Shown: piece by piece, positions 34,755 to 43,628 of the stretch | How positions within the stretch are numbered: position 1 is the first letter of the stretch | Layout: the number at the start of each line of letters is the position of its first letter | From: Hoyosella rhizosphaerae | GTDB lineage: Bacteria > Actinomycetota > Actinomycetes > Mycobacteriales > Mycobacteriaceae | DNA length: 64,000 nucleotides | Assembly: GCF_014643175.1 (NCBI RefSeq) | Contig: NZ_BMJH01000001.1 | Coordinates: forward strand, 806,001 to 870,000 | Direction of reading: 5' to 3' | The notes under the pieces: model-generated | What the model was told of the DNA's origin: nothing | Databases searched by the model: none | The model's input: only the letters and a program-made list of their open reading frames with translations | Translations under genes and position numbers: made by a program

Positions 34755-35603
34755 TCAGCACGTGCCGCCCAAATCAGACCGAGTGTTAGTCACGTGAAAC
34801 GCATGGTCAAAGTCGGATCGCAACACGACCTCCTGGCCCTGTTCGTCCACTGAGCACGGGGACGTACGGCCCCTGAGGCCTTCGACCTGAAGACAGTCCG
34901 CTGCGCTCGCTACGCGCACCACACCCTGGGAATCAGTGGCGTCAGTGAAGCGAAGCGCGCTACCACCGGTGCAGGAGGCTAATGTCAACTGCTTGCCCAC
35001 GACTGGCGCACCAGTGTCGGAGTTCACCAGCCGAAACACTCCATCAACCAACTCTGCTTGCGGGTCGTTGAACAGAAGGTCAATCGTGACGCGGGACCCT
35101 GCAGTGAGAGCGGTTCCGAGATAGCTCGTCGGCACTGGACTACTGGAGATTGGGGTTTCAATGAGACCAAACCCGTAGCAGCCTGGGGGCAGTTCAGCCA
35201 GAACGGCTGTCCCATCAGTTTCTGTTACCGGAATCCCGGATGTCGGAAGTTGAAACTGTGCAGGACCAGTCGCTTCGCAGTGGTTCGACGGAACCACATT
35301 GACGGCCACCCCGACGACTGGTGAACCTGAAGTCGTTTGTGCTGAAAAGACAAATGTGCCGTGTGTTGCCTCTGGTTCAACCTCCCCTGGCGCCGTCCCA
35401 GGGGTCGGCTGCGGGGATTCCGGCTGCGGGGATTCCGGCTGCGGGGATACTGGTTCACCAGGCTCGAGCGCTTCCGAAGCTTCATCAACAACCGACGGCG
35501 AAGGAGCTTCGGACGCCGCTCGTTGTGGGTTGTCGGCACCACATCCGATTGCCAATAAAATCGGAAACGATGCTGCGGTTGCGGCAATTCTGCGTAGCTG
35601 CAC
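34755..35603 (-). CDS. Lipoprotein with two cysteine-paired beta modules
   Basis: 282 residues from a GTG at 35603, selected because GGAAGG lies 6 nt upstream; the ATG at 35627 precedes that ribosome site. Lipobox LLAIGC (Cys21), then a linker with three PQPES-type repeats, then two modules. Module 1 starts GTFVFSAQTTSGSPVVG and closes with PPGCYGFG; module 2 starts FRLVNSDTGAPVVG and closes with AADCLQVEG. The layout matches the 421-residue lipoprotein at 20237-21502, so the two are paralogues with different module numbers. Function unknown. Confidence 0.72.
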   Translation of the reverse strand: MQLRRIAATAASFPILLAIGCGADNPQRAASEAPSPSVVDEASEALEPGEPVSPQPESPQPESPQPTPGTAPGEVEPEATHGTFVFSAQTTSGSPVVGVAVNVVPSNHCEATGPAQFQLPTSGIPVTETDGTAVLAELPPGCYGFGLIETPISSSPVPTSYLGTALTAGSRVTIDLLFNDPQAELVDGVFRLVNSDTGAPVVGKQLTLASCTGGSALRFTDATDSQGVVRVASAADCLQVEGLRGRTSPCSVDEQGQEVVLRSDFDHAFHVTNTRSDLGGTC

Positions 35604-35798
35604 AAAAATCCTTCCAAGAGCCACCATTAAGTGTATGCGTACGATTTATATTTCGGATTCCAAGATCACGCCGTTACCCGCCGACTTTGACTGTTGCCGA
35701 GCCGAGTCGCAAGCGAGACCAAGTTGATACTCACCATCATTGAGACCTCCCCATCAACAACTCAGGTACCCGCCGGATCATCGCGGTAGCCTCACTCC

Positions 35799-36362
35799 GT
35801 GACGCTTTCTGTGGATCTGGCTCTCGATCACATTGCTCGGACCCCTAGGACGGCCGTGGACGCGCCTGGGATGCAGGCAGCGACAGCACTCATCATCACG
35901 GAACAAACCGAACCCCGAGTTCTTCTCATTCGCAGAGCCGTCCGTGATGGCGATAGGTGGTCGGGGCATGCCGCATTGCCTGGAGGAAAAGTAGAACCAT
36001 CCGATGGCACCAGAATCGATACCGCACGCCGGGAGGCCGCAGAAGAAACTGGGATTACCGGCCTTTCCGCCGTGGGCGCGATGGATGACATCAAGGGATG
36101 GTTTCGCACAGGTGTCGTCACTCCGGTGGTGTTCACCGTTGCACAGCCACAGGCTCTCGTCATCGATCAACGCGAGGTAGCCGAAGCCGACTGGGTTCCA
36201 CTTCAATGGTGTGCCAGTCGGCAGTTTCGCGCCCGCTACCCGTATCCCCTCATCGGGCCGTGGAGTTCGTGGGCCATTCCGTTTGGCACCCACGGCGAAC
36301 AGCTGGTCGTATGGGGCTTGACGTACAGGATCCTTTCGAACTTCATCGCACTGTGCCGATAG
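35799..36362 (+). CDS. Nudix hydrolase, CoA-pyrophosphatase-like
   Basis: 187 residues. LPGGKVEPSDGTRID is followed by ARREAAEETGI, the Nudix box REUxEExGU with its Mg-binding glutamates; the spacing and GHAALPGG context resemble the NudL/CoA-diphosphatase branch. It would hydrolyse a nucleoside diphosphate linked to X. The GTG start at 35799 has no good ribosome site and is less certain. Confidence 0.82.
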   Translation: MTLSVDLALDHIARTPRTAVDAPGMQAATALIITEQTEPRVLLIRRAVRDGDRWSGHAALPGGKVEPSDGTRIDTARREAAEETGITGLSAVGAMDDIKGWFRTGVVTPVVFTVAQPQALVIDQREVAEADWVPLQWCASRQFRARYPYPLIGPWSSWAIPFGTHGEQLVVWGLTYRILSNFIALCR

Positions 36363-36398
36363 CGATGACTTAGCAAAATTGCCCGGTACGGTGGAGTC

Positions 36399-36677
36399 AT
36401 GGCGCCGTCAGCACCCTGGGAAGACCCTTGGGACGATCAGGACCTCGACACCGACGACAACGAGAAACCCCGAACGGGAACTCGGTGGACCACGGTTGTC
36501 GCCTGGATCGCGATCGCGGCGATGGTACTCATGCCGATGATGTCGCTATTGAACTTGTATCGCGCTGAACCACTTCTCGTGATCGCTGCGATCTCACTGG
36601 TGGGTGCGGCAATATACCTGGTCAGCACCCGTAGTGGTGATCTCATCGCACGGATTAACGAGCGATTCAAGCGATAG
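36399..36677 (+). CDS. Small two-helix membrane protein
   Basis: 92 residues. An acidic, Trp/Asp-rich N-terminus (PWEDPWDDQDLDTDD) precedes two hydrophobic segments (TTVVAWIAIAAMVLMPMMSL and LLVIAAISLVGAAIYLV) and a basic tail. It is 36 bp behind the Nudix gene on the same strand and may share its transcript. No family recognised. Confidence 0.65.
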   Translation: MAPSAPWEDPWDDQDLDTDDNEKPRTGTRWTTVVAWIAIAAMVLMPMMSLLNLYRAEPLLVIAAISLVGAAIYLVSTRSGDLIARINERFKR

Positions 36678-36993
36678 GACGTCAACTTCACTGGGCTACG
36701 ATGCAGGGCGCTGAGACGTCCAATGTGACGAAGCTCGCACACTTCCGTCGGCTCGACTTTGCGGGTCCACTGGGCTGATTTTTCCACATTTCCCATTGCG
36801 TTGACGTGCCGTTTTGTTACCCACTCGTGTTGTTAGGTTCGGCTGACCTTAAGCTCCATTACGGGCACGGCTGACTGATTTTGGACAAAATCGCGGTTGC
36901 CGTCTACCAAACAAACGATTCGTTCTTTATAGTCACTTCTACGAGCTGCTGAGACATCGGGGTCCAGCACAACGACACCATGAGGGTGGATGT
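36678..36993. other. Intergenic region upstream of alkB
   Basis: 316 bp without a gene. The two halves of GGACGTC ... GACGTCC (around 36677-36720) can pair across about 32 nt but form no compact terminator. The right end holds the probable alkB promoter, annotated separately. Confidence 0.4.
36914..36933 (+). promoter_or_regulatory. Candidate alkB promoter and operator
   Basis: The dyad AACGATTCGTT (36914-36924) lies directly upstream of a TATAGT hexamer (36928-36933), which would give a leader of about 55 nt. AlkB genes are usually repressed by TetR- or LacI-type regulators; no such gene adjoins alkB here. Confidence 0.3.
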
Positions 36994-38232
36994 ATGACTA
37001 CTACGGTGAACGACGAGGGGACGGCCGCGACCGTCTCCACCAACGACGAAGTTCTTGAGCGCTGGCGAGATAAGAAGAAATACCTCTGGCCGCTATCGCT
37101 CCTACCAGCATTGGTCACCTTTATCGCGTGGGGTCTTGTTGAACTCACCGGTAACGGAATCTTCTGGTGGTCAGGCCCAGTCCTCGTATTCGTCCTCATT
37201 CCTATCCTCGATGTTCTCATCGGCGATGACGGCCAAAATGCGCCCGATGAGTTCATGGACGAACTCGAAAACGATCCGTTCTACCGCTGGGTCACCTACC
37301 TCTACATTCCCCTCCAGTACGCAGGCCTCGCCGTCGCGGTAGCAATGTGGGCCACCGGCACACTGAGCATTCTTGAAAGCATCGGTCTTGCTGTCACCGT
37401 CGCCATGACATCCGGCATCGGCATCACCGTTGCCCACGAGCTCGGCCACAAGAAGCAAGAACACGAGCGCTGGCTCTCCCGCATCGTGCTCGCGCAATCC
37501 TTCTACGGGCACTTCTTCATCGAGCACAACCGCGGCCACCACGTCCGTGTTGCCACCCCTGAGGATCCTGCATCGTCACGATTCGGCGAAAACTTCTACC
37601 AGTTCCTCCCCCGCACCGTTAAAGGTTCGCTGACTTCTGCTTGGGAGCTGGAGAAGAAGCGTTTCGAGCGCCTCGGCCAGTCGCACTGGACGCTGAAGAA
37701 CGATGTTCTCAACGCCTGGTTGATGTCGGTTGTGCTGTTCGGTGGCATCCTTGTCGGCCTACAGGCCCTGAGCTTCGCTGGTGTTCTCACCAACTACAGC
37801 ATCTGGAATGTTGTTCCTTACCTGATCATCCAGGGTGTTATCGGCTTCGGTCTGCTTGAGATCGTCAACTACCTCGAGCACTACGGCCTGAAGCGCCAGA
37901 AGCTCGAAAGCGGCCGCTACGAACGCTGCAGCCCGCAACACTCATGGAACAGCGACCGCATTGTCACCAACCTTGCGTTGTACCAGTTGCAGCGCCATAG
38001 CGACCACCACGCTAACCCAACCCGTCGCTACCAGACGCTGCGCACGTTCGATGAGTCACCACAATTCCCAGGTGGATACGCCACCATGATCGTCATCGCC
38101 GCGATCCCACCACTGTGGCGCAAGGTCATGGACCACCGCGTACTCGACCACTACGACGGTGACATCACCAAGGCCAACATCTACCCGCCCAAGCGCGACA
38201 AAATCCTCGCCAAGTACGGGCAAACCAGTTAG
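36994..38232 (+). CDS. alkB: Alkane 1-monooxygenase (non-haem di-iron membrane hydroxylase)
   Basis: 412 residues, about six membrane helices. Histidine boxes that bind the two irons: HELGH (148-152), EHNRGHH (177-183) and LQRHSDHH (332-339), plus NYLEHYGL (292-299). The enzyme hydroxylates the terminal carbon of medium-chain n-alkanes, taking electrons from rubredoxin. No rubredoxin is fused to the C-terminus and none is encoded next to it, so the electron partner must lie elsewhere. A palindromic element follows the gene. Confidence 0.95.
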   Translation: MTTTVNDEGTAATVSTNDEVLERWRDKKKYLWPLSLLPALVTFIAWGLVELTGNGIFWWSGPVLVFVLIPILDVLIGDDGQNAPDEFMDELENDPFYRWVTYLYIPLQYAGLAVAVAMWATGTLSILESIGLAVTVAMTSGIGITVAHELGHKKQEHERWLSRIVLAQSFYGHFFIEHNRGHHVRVATPEDPASSRFGENFYQFLPRTVKGSLTSAWELEKKRFERLGQSHWTLKNDVLNAWLMSVVLFGGILVGLQALSFAGVLTNYSIWNVVPYLIIQGVIGFGLLEIVNYLEHYGLKRQKLESGRYERCSPQHSWNSDRIVTNLALYQLQRHSDHHANPTRRYQTLRTFDESPQFPGGYATMIVIAAIPPLWRKVMDHRVLDHYDGDITKANIYPPKRDKILAKYGQTS

Positions 38233-38313
38233 AAACCACCCGGGGTCAGGCAACCGCTCACTGACCCTGTCCCGATAACAGGGTTAGGGAAACGGAAGCC
38301 AGATTCGGGAAGC

Positions 38314-38345
38314 TATGGCCCGCAGGTAAATACCTGCGGGCCATA
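38314..38345. repeat. 32-bp perfect palindrome after alkB (probable U-tail-less terminator)
   Basis: Left arm TATGGCCCGCAGGTA and its exact complement TACCTGCGGGCCATA flank AA. As RNA it would fold into a stem of about 13 bp with a 4-6 nt loop. Neither side has a T-run. It lies 82 bp after the alkB stop, so transcription termination or 3' end protection is likely. Confidence 0.6.
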
Positions 38346-38446
38346 CTCGTGTCTACACATGAACTGCACGCAAAATGGACATTACTTACGCGCCGCATAC
38401 AAGTTAGTGCGCACAATGTCCGACAAATCTGGAATGCTTGGGTGCT

Positions 38447-39145
38447 GTGAAGCAATCCGACGTAGCACCAGTTTATCGCGCAGTTATGCGCCTTTCGGCC
38501 CCCGTCGTCAAGCATTGGGGACAACTCGAAGTTGTCGGCGAGGAGCACCTCCCGCTCGACGGCCCTGTACTACTTATTGCCAACCACGACAGCTACTGGG
38601 ATCCGGTGACATTCGGAACAGCTCTGATAGGCCGTCGCCAGGTTCGTGCCCTCGCCAAGTCGACCTTGTGGAAGTACCGGCCCGTTGCGTGGGTTGTTAC
38701 CCGAATGGGCCAGATCCCACTCCACCGCGACAAGAGTGATGCGGGAGCGTTGGCGTCGGCGATTGAGGAACTCAAGGGTGGCGCTTGTATCGGCATTTTC
38801 CCGGAGGGAACCATCTCGCGGGGCGCTCCGATGCGTGCGCGCAGCGGTGTCGGCCGACTAGCGCAAGCGGTTCCTGAGGCAAAAGTTGTACTCGCGGCGG
38901 TGACTGGAAGCGTAGATATCGTCCGCTTCCCCAAGCGGCCCTCCATTCGAATTGAGCTGTTCGAGCCCAAGGATGGGCAGATGAAGCCTGACGAGTCTCC
39001 TGCCGATTTCTCGAACCGAATTATGGCGGAGATCCGTGAGCGCGCTCCGTTTGCGTTGCCTGGTCGGAAGAAAACGGCCACCAAGTACCGCACGCGAATC
39101 GAAGCCGGGTTGCCACCCAAAGAGCCCAAAGCGAAGCGCAGCTAA
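38447..39145 (+). CDS. 1-acyl-sn-glycerol-3-phosphate acyltransferase family (PlsC-like)
   Basis: 232 residues from the GTG at 38447 (a TTG at 38438 is possible). The acyltransferase motifs NHDSYWD (HX4D) and FPEGTISRG are present, with IPLHRD between them. It would move an acyl group to lysophosphatidate or a similar acceptor at the membrane. It ends 4 bp from the stop of the convergent MerR gene. Confidence 0.88.
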   Translation: MKQSDVAPVYRAVMRLSAPVVKHWGQLEVVGEEHLPLDGPVLLIANHDSYWDPVTFGTALIGRRQVRALAKSTLWKYRPVAWVVTRMGQIPLHRDKSDAGALASAIEELKGGACIGIFPEGTISRGAPMRARSGVGRLAQAVPEAKVVLAAVTGSVDIVRFPKRPSIRIELFEPKDGQMKPDESPADFSNRIMAEIRERAPFALPGRKKTATKYRTRIEAGLPPKEPKAKRS

Positions 39146-39149
39146 GAAG

Positions 39150-39455
39150 TTATTGGCCTAGCTGGCGCTTCATCTGCGCCAGTTTCGCCTCTAGCTGACG
39201 GTTTCGTTCTTCGAGTGCGAGTATGTACGCCACCCCCGCTAGGTTCACCCCGTCGGAGATAAGGTCGGTGATACGCGCAAGGACCGTGAGGTCCTCGTCG
39301 CTGTAACGCCGCGTGCCGCCGGAGGTGCGCCTCGGGGTGAGTAAACCTACCCGCTCGTAGTGGCGCAGCATTTGCACCCCAACCCCCGACAATTCTGCGG
39401 CAACAGATATTGCGTACACGCCGCGGCGGGAATCGAATGGGTTGTTGCTTGTCAT
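39150..39455 (-). CDS. MerR-family heat-shock regulator (HspR-like)
   Basis: 101 residues from the ATG at 39455, with GGAGGTGA upstream. [20 protein letters not shown] followed by YERVGLLTP is the MerR winged helix-turn-helix as found in HspR, and a C-terminal coiled coil ([20 protein letters not shown]) mediates dimerisation. No effector-binding domain follows, as in HspR. Divergent to hsp20, which is the expected target. The canonical HAIR operator was not found between them. Confidence 0.85.
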   Translation of the reverse strand: MTSNNPFDSRRGVYAISVAAELSGVGVQMLRHYERVGLLTPRRTSGGTRRYSDEDLTVLARITDLISDGVNLAGVAYILALEERNRQLEAKLAQMKRQLGQ

Positions 39456-39521
39456 TGTCACCTCCAATGTTTCGCACAATACATCTTGCCGTCTGGGCAG
39501 GACAGTGCTACAACATCTATA

Positions 39522-39554
39522 AGAGAGATTAACAGGTTTTCTCATCGTCTCTCT
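39522..39554. promoter_or_regulatory. Inverted repeat in the HspR-like/hsp20 intergenic region
   Basis: AGAGAGA (39522-39528) and TCTCTCT (39548-39554), 19 nt apart, are the only dyad I see between the divergent starts. MerR-family operators span a 19-20 bp spacer, so it is a weak candidate operator. Confidence 0.3.
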
Positions 39555-39587
39555 ATCAACATTGGTGAGTGTATGGAGGTGGAAAAG

Positions 39588-40010
39588 ATGCTCATGCGCA
39601 CAGACCCATTCCGTGAACTTGACCGCCTAACACAGCAAGTTCTCGGCACATCGAACCGACCAGCCGTCATGCCAATGGACGCCTGGCGCGATGGCGACAA
39701 GTTCGTCATCGAGTTCGATCTCCCCGGTGTGACGACAGATTCAGTCAACCTCGACATCGAACGCAACGTACTGACCGTCCACGCCGAACGCCCAGACCGA
39801 AACGACGACCGCGAAATGCTCGCCTCGGAACGGCCACGTGGCGTCTTCAGCCGTCAACTATTCCTCGGCGACAACCTCGATACCGGCGCTATTGAGGCCC
39901 ACTATGACAGCGGAGTTCTTCGGGTCACGATCCCCGTCGCGGAGAAGGCAAAGCCGCGCAAGATCGAGATCACCAACTCCAAGGCAGGCGCGCAGGCCAT
40001 CGACGCCTAG
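39588..40010 (+). CDS. hsp20: Hsp20/alpha-crystallin small heat-shock protein (Hsp18-like)
   Basis: 140 residues from the ATG at 39588, 5 nt after [28 protein letters not shown] followed by [14 protein letters not shown] is the mycobacterial Hsp18 start. The alpha-crystallin domain spans about 35-125 ([20 protein letters not shown] ... [12 protein letters not shown]). It is an ATP-independent holdase. Its promoter faces the HspR-like gene. Confidence 0.94.
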   Translation: MLMRTDPFRELDRLTQQVLGTSNRPAVMPMDAWRDGDKFVIEFDLPGVTTDSVNLDIERNVLTVHAERPDRNDDREMLASERPRGVFSRQLFLGDNLDTGAIEAHYDSGVLRVTIPVAEKAKPRKIEITNSKAGAQAIDA

Positions 40011-40038
40011 CCGGTTCCCGAGCTAGGAGTCCTACAAC

Positions 40039-40075
40039 GAGGCCCTGCTAGGCACACAACACCTAGCGGGGCCTC
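40039..40075. terminator. Terminator between hsp20 and the carboxylase gene
   Basis: GAGGCCCTGCTAGG (40039-40052) and CCTAGCGGGGCCTC (40062-40075) form a 14-bp stem with one wobble pair and a 9-nt loop, between two convergent genes. The T-run is weak (TGCAGTTTC). Confidence 0.75.
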
Positions 40076-40094
40076 TGCAGTTTCATCAACGCAG

Positions 40095-43000
40095 TTACCG
40101 CATCACCACCAGGGCATCACCAGCCAGCACCTGCGTCCCAGCTCCGATTACCACTTGGTCGATTACCCCATCCTTTGGTGCCGTAATAACTGTTTCCATC
40201 TTCATCGCTTCCAACGCGAGCAGAACGTCTCCTTTGCTCACTGTGTCGCCTGCGGTGACGCTGACTTTCCACACGTTCGCCACAAAAGGCGCCTCGACGA
40301 GGGTGCCGCCATCAGGTACCGCGATGGCATCGGTGGGCGGTGCGGCTGGCTCGGCGTCCTGCCGGTCGAACTCGCCAGACGCTTCCCAAGCTGCCCGTTC
40401 AGCACCGAACGCCGCGTGCTGCTGCGCCCTAAAATCCGCGATAGGGTCAGCGTTCGCCGCGAGGAACTCCCGGTATTCAGCGAGGGAGAACTCGCCGTCG
40501 GTGATATCCGGCTCAAATCGTCCCGCCGCCATATCGGCTCGCATCTCCAAAAGCTCGTCCGGTGATACCGGGTACCAAGAGATCCGGTCAAAGAACCTAA
40601 GCAACCAAGGTGTTTCCGCGTGCCTCTGCCAGATCTGAGTGGTGCGTCCAACAAACTGGTAGCCACCGGGGCCCTCCATCCCGTAGACACACATGTACGC
40701 GCCACCGATCCCGACGGCATTTTCCGGTGTCCAGGTGCGCGCCGGATTGTATTTGGTGGTGACGAGTCTGTGCCGCGGATCCAGCGGTGTGGCAACGGGC
40801 GCCCCAAGGTAGACGTCACCGAGCCCGAGGACGAGGTATTCGGCATCGAATACGGTTTCAAACACTTGGTCTACCGTGTCAAGGCCATTGATTCGGCGTA
40901 TGAACTCAATGTTCCACGGGCACCACGGCGCATCGGATCGCACACCAGACATGTACCGTTCGATGGCTTCCCTCGTCGCTGGGTCATCCCAGGAGAGCGG
41001 CAACCGCACTGTTCTGCTGGGGACCACTAGCTCAGACGCGGCAGGAATGTCCTCCTCGAACTGCTGAAGCAACTCCACCAGCGTCGCTACAGGTAGCACG
41101 TCGGGGTCCACGTGCACTTGCAGAGACCTGATACCCGGAGTGAGGTCCACGATCCCGTCGATAGCGGCAGATTCGACCTTGGCATGAAGGGCATGGATGC
41201 GGGCGCGGAGTTCAAGATCGAGCGTGATGTCGCCATACTCGACGAGCACATTGTCGTTACCGGTTCGCCGGTACGTCAGTGAAGGCAAATCGCCCCGGTC
41301 GGGTTGATGCAGCAACACACCGTCGTCACCATCCCCACCAGTTGGTGGCATGATCCAGCGCGTTGAGTTCAAAGGCTTAGCGGTTGCCGCGGAATCACTC
41401 CGAACTGGAACAAAGCGCACCGTGTCACCCGGACGTAGTTGGCCGAGCTTCCAGCGTTGTCCCGCCACCACCGTGACGGGGCACACGAACCCGCCCAGGC
41501 TAGGTCCGTCTGGGCCAAGCAAAATCGGGGTATCACCCGTGAAATCTAAGGACCCAATGGAGTACGCGTTGTCGTGAATGTTTGACGGGTGCAGTCCCGC
41601 TTCTCCCCCGTCGGTACGGGCCCACTGCGGTCTGGGCCCGACTAGCCGGACGCCGGTGCGCGCGGAATTGAAGTGCACCTCATACGGGGTACCGTACAGC
41701 GCTTCCATGTCTGCACGAGTGAAAAATTCGGGTGCGCCGTGAGGACCCTCCGTGACGGCGAGTTCCCACTGGTGCGTGAACTCGGGCCGCTCCGATATTG
41801 GTTCGCCATCCACCTCCGGTGATTCGGGCTGTAACGCGCGCAGTACGTCTCCACTTCGAAGGGCGCGCCCGCCATGACCACCAAACTGGCCGAGGGTGAA
41901 CGTGGAGGCACTCCCAAGGTATTCGGGAATGTCGAGTCCGCCATCGAAGAGGATGTAGGTGCGCAGGCCTGCGTCGTCCGCTGTTCCGACGTCAAGTACG
42001 CCACCGGCCGGGACCGCCACGGGCTGCCACATCGGTACCTCGACCCCGTTCACTGCGACAGTGGAATCCGCGCCTGTGACGCACACGGTGGTGGCATGGG
42101 TGAACCGCAAAGCTGGACCGCCGACAGTGCATTCCAAGCCCGGCGCCCCCTCCTGGTTTCCCAGGGCCTTATTGCCGAGCCTGAACGACAAGTCGTCCAT
42201 CGGCCCACTCGGGGGCACACCTACCTGCCACAAACCGGTTCGGCCCGGATAGTCCTGCACGGTCGTTTGCATCCCGGGGCGTTCCACCACAATGCGCGGT
42301 TCCTCGTCGGCGACATCGGCCAAGGTCGCGGTGGAGTGTTCTGCAGCCAGAACGGTCGGGACGCCTGTGATGGCGCGGAGCAAACCGAGGTTCGTTTCGA
42401 TTCCATCAACCCTGGTGTCGACGAGTGCGGCACGAAGTTTGCTGAACGTCTCAGCTCGGGTTGGGGACGAAACGATAATTTTGGCGAGCATTGGATCGTA
42501 GGCAGTGGAGACTTCTGTGCCCGTTTCTACCCAGGTGTCCACACGCGCACCCTGCGGCAGCACCACTTGGGTTAAACGCCCCGCAGATGGCAAGAAATTA
42601 CGGGTGGGATCCTCGGCGTAGACGCGGGCTTCAATCGCATGACCCGTCACTGGCACCGCGTCCGGGTAATCACCCATCCCATCGCCCCGCGCAAGTTCAA
42701 GCATCAATCGCACAAGGTCAACACCGGTCACCTCTTCGGTGACGGGATGCTCGACCTGAAGCCGCGAGTTGACCTCAAGAAACGATGCCTCTTGCCGTTC
42801 CGCGTCGTACACAAACTCGACCGTGCCTGCGCTGCGGTAATTGACTGACTCAGCCAACGCGCGGGAGGTGTCATGCAGTTGCTTCCGAAGATCGTCGGGC
42901 AGCGTCGGCGCGGGTGCTTCTTCGACCACTTTCTGATTTCGGCGTTGCAGGGAGCAGTCGCGGTCGCCGAGAGTGATCACACGACCGTTGCCGTCCCCAA

Positions 43001-43628
43001 AAATCTGCACCTCAATATGGCGTGCGTTTTGCACATAGCGCTCAGCAAACACACCAGTTGCGGAGAAGCTTTGAGACGCAAGCCGCGCGACCGTCTCGTA
43101 CGCATCAATGAGTTCGGCGTCGTTCCAGCACACCTGCATTCCGATCCCGCCGCCACCACCGGTGGCCTTAAGCATCAGTGGGTAGCCGATGCCTGCGGCG
43201 ATGACTTCCTCAGGGCTTGAGACCAACCCTGTGCCGGCGATCATGGGAACCCCCGCTGCGTGGGCTGCGTCGCGTGCGGTGTGTTTGGTTCCGAAAATCC
43301 GCAACTGCTGCGGCGTAGGGCCGACAAACGCCATACCTTCGGCTTCGACCCGCTCCGCGAAGTCGGCATCCTCGGACAGAAACCCGTAGCCCGGGTGAAT
43401 TGCGTCCGCCCCGGATTTGCGTGCGGCAGCGAGGATTGCCTCCACGTTCAAGTAGGACTCACGCGGCGGGGTCGGCCCTATATGTATTGCTTCATCGGCT
43501 TGGCGAACATGGGCTGAACCACGATCGGCGTCGGAAAACACAGCGACCGTTCGTATTCCCATTTCGCGGGCGGTGCGGATGATCCGACATGCGATTTCGC
43601 CTCGGTTGGCGATCAGTAGCGTCTTCAT
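40095..43628 (-). CDS. Biotin-dependent guanidine/urea carboxylase
   Basis: 1177 residues; the ATG at 43628 overlaps the UAAP2 stop as ATGA, implying translational coupling. Biotin carboxylase domain about 1-450 (TLLIANRGEIACRI, FVGPTPQQLRIFG, TGGGGGIGMQ). A KipA-like AHS2 domain begins near 465 (RPGMQTTVQDYPGRTGLW), an AHS1/KipI-like domain covers about 800-1050, and biotinyl Lys1143 sits in EAMKMETVI. It carboxylates urea or guanidine with ATP and bicarbonate. In clusters with both UAAP subunits the enzyme has been shown to be a guanidine carboxylase making carboxyguanidine, which I favour. No allophanate hydrolase is fused; that gene is at 47643. Confidence 0.92.
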   Translation of the reverse strand: MKTLLIANRGEIACRIIRTAREMGIRTVAVFSDADRGSAHVRQADEAIHIGPTPPRESYLNVEAILAAARKSGADAIHPGYGFLSEDADFAERVEAEGMAFVGPTPQQLRIFGTKHTARDAAHAAGVPMIAGTGLVSSPEEVIAAGIGYPLMLKATGGGGGIGMQVCWNDAELIDAYETVARLASQSFSATGVFAERYVQNARHIEVQIFGDGNGRVITLGDRDCSLQRRNQKVVEEAPAPTLPDDLRKQLHDTSRALAESVNYRSAGTVEFVYDAERQEASFLEVNSRLQVEHPVTEEVTGVDLVRLMLELARGDGMGDYPDAVPVTGHAIEARVYAEDPTRNFLPSAGRLTQVVLPQGARVDTWVETGTEVSTAYDPMLAKIIVSSPTRAETFSKLRAALVDTRVDGIETNLGLLRAITGVPTVLAAEHSTATLADVADEEPRIVVERPGMQTTVQDYPGRTGLWQVGVPPSGPMDDLSFRLGNKALGNQEGAPGLECTVGGPALRFTHATTVCVTGADSTVAVNGVEVPMWQPVAVPAGGVLDVGTADDAGLRTYILFDGGLDIPEYLGSASTFTLGQFGGHGGRALRSGDVLRALQPESPEVDGEPISERPEFTHQWELAVTEGPHGAPEFFTRADMEALYGTPYEVHFNSARTGVRLVGPRPQWARTDGGEAGLHPSNIHDNAYSIGSLDFTGDTPILLGPDGPSLGGFVCPVTVVAGQRWKLGQLRPGDTVRFVPVRSDSAATAKPLNSTRWIMPPTGGDGDDGVLLHQPDRGDLPSLTYRRTGNDNVLVEYGDITLDLELRARIHALHAKVESAAIDGIVDLTPGIRSLQVHVDPDVLPVATLVELLQQFEEDIPAASELVVPSRTVRLPLSWDDPATREAIERYMSGVRSDAPWCPWNIEFIRRINGLDTVDQVFETVFDAEYLVLGLGDVYLGAPVATPLDPRHRLVTTKYNPARTWTPENAVGIGGAYMCVYGMEGPGGYQFVGRTTQIWQRHAETPWLLRFFDRISWYPVSPDELLEMRADMAAGRFEPDITDGEFSLAEYREFLAANADPIADFRAQQHAAFGAERAAWEASGEFDRQDAEPAAPPTDAIAVPDGGTLVEAPFVANVWKVSVTAGDTVSKGDVLLALEAMKMETVITAPKDGVIDQVVIGAGTQVLAGDALVVMR

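Noticed and set aside
35395-35460. Tandem GGATTCCGGCTGCGG repeats as an independent genetic element
   Set aside because: They are in frame within the lipoprotein gene and encode its Pro-rich linker; no separate role needed.
39456-39587. HAIR element for HspR
   Set aside because: No CTTGAGT-N7-ACTCAAG or near match in the intergenic region.
41874-42575. 233-codon plus-strand frame inside the carboxylase gene
   Set aside because: Antisense shadow of a conserved multi-domain gene, no family resemblance or ribosome site.
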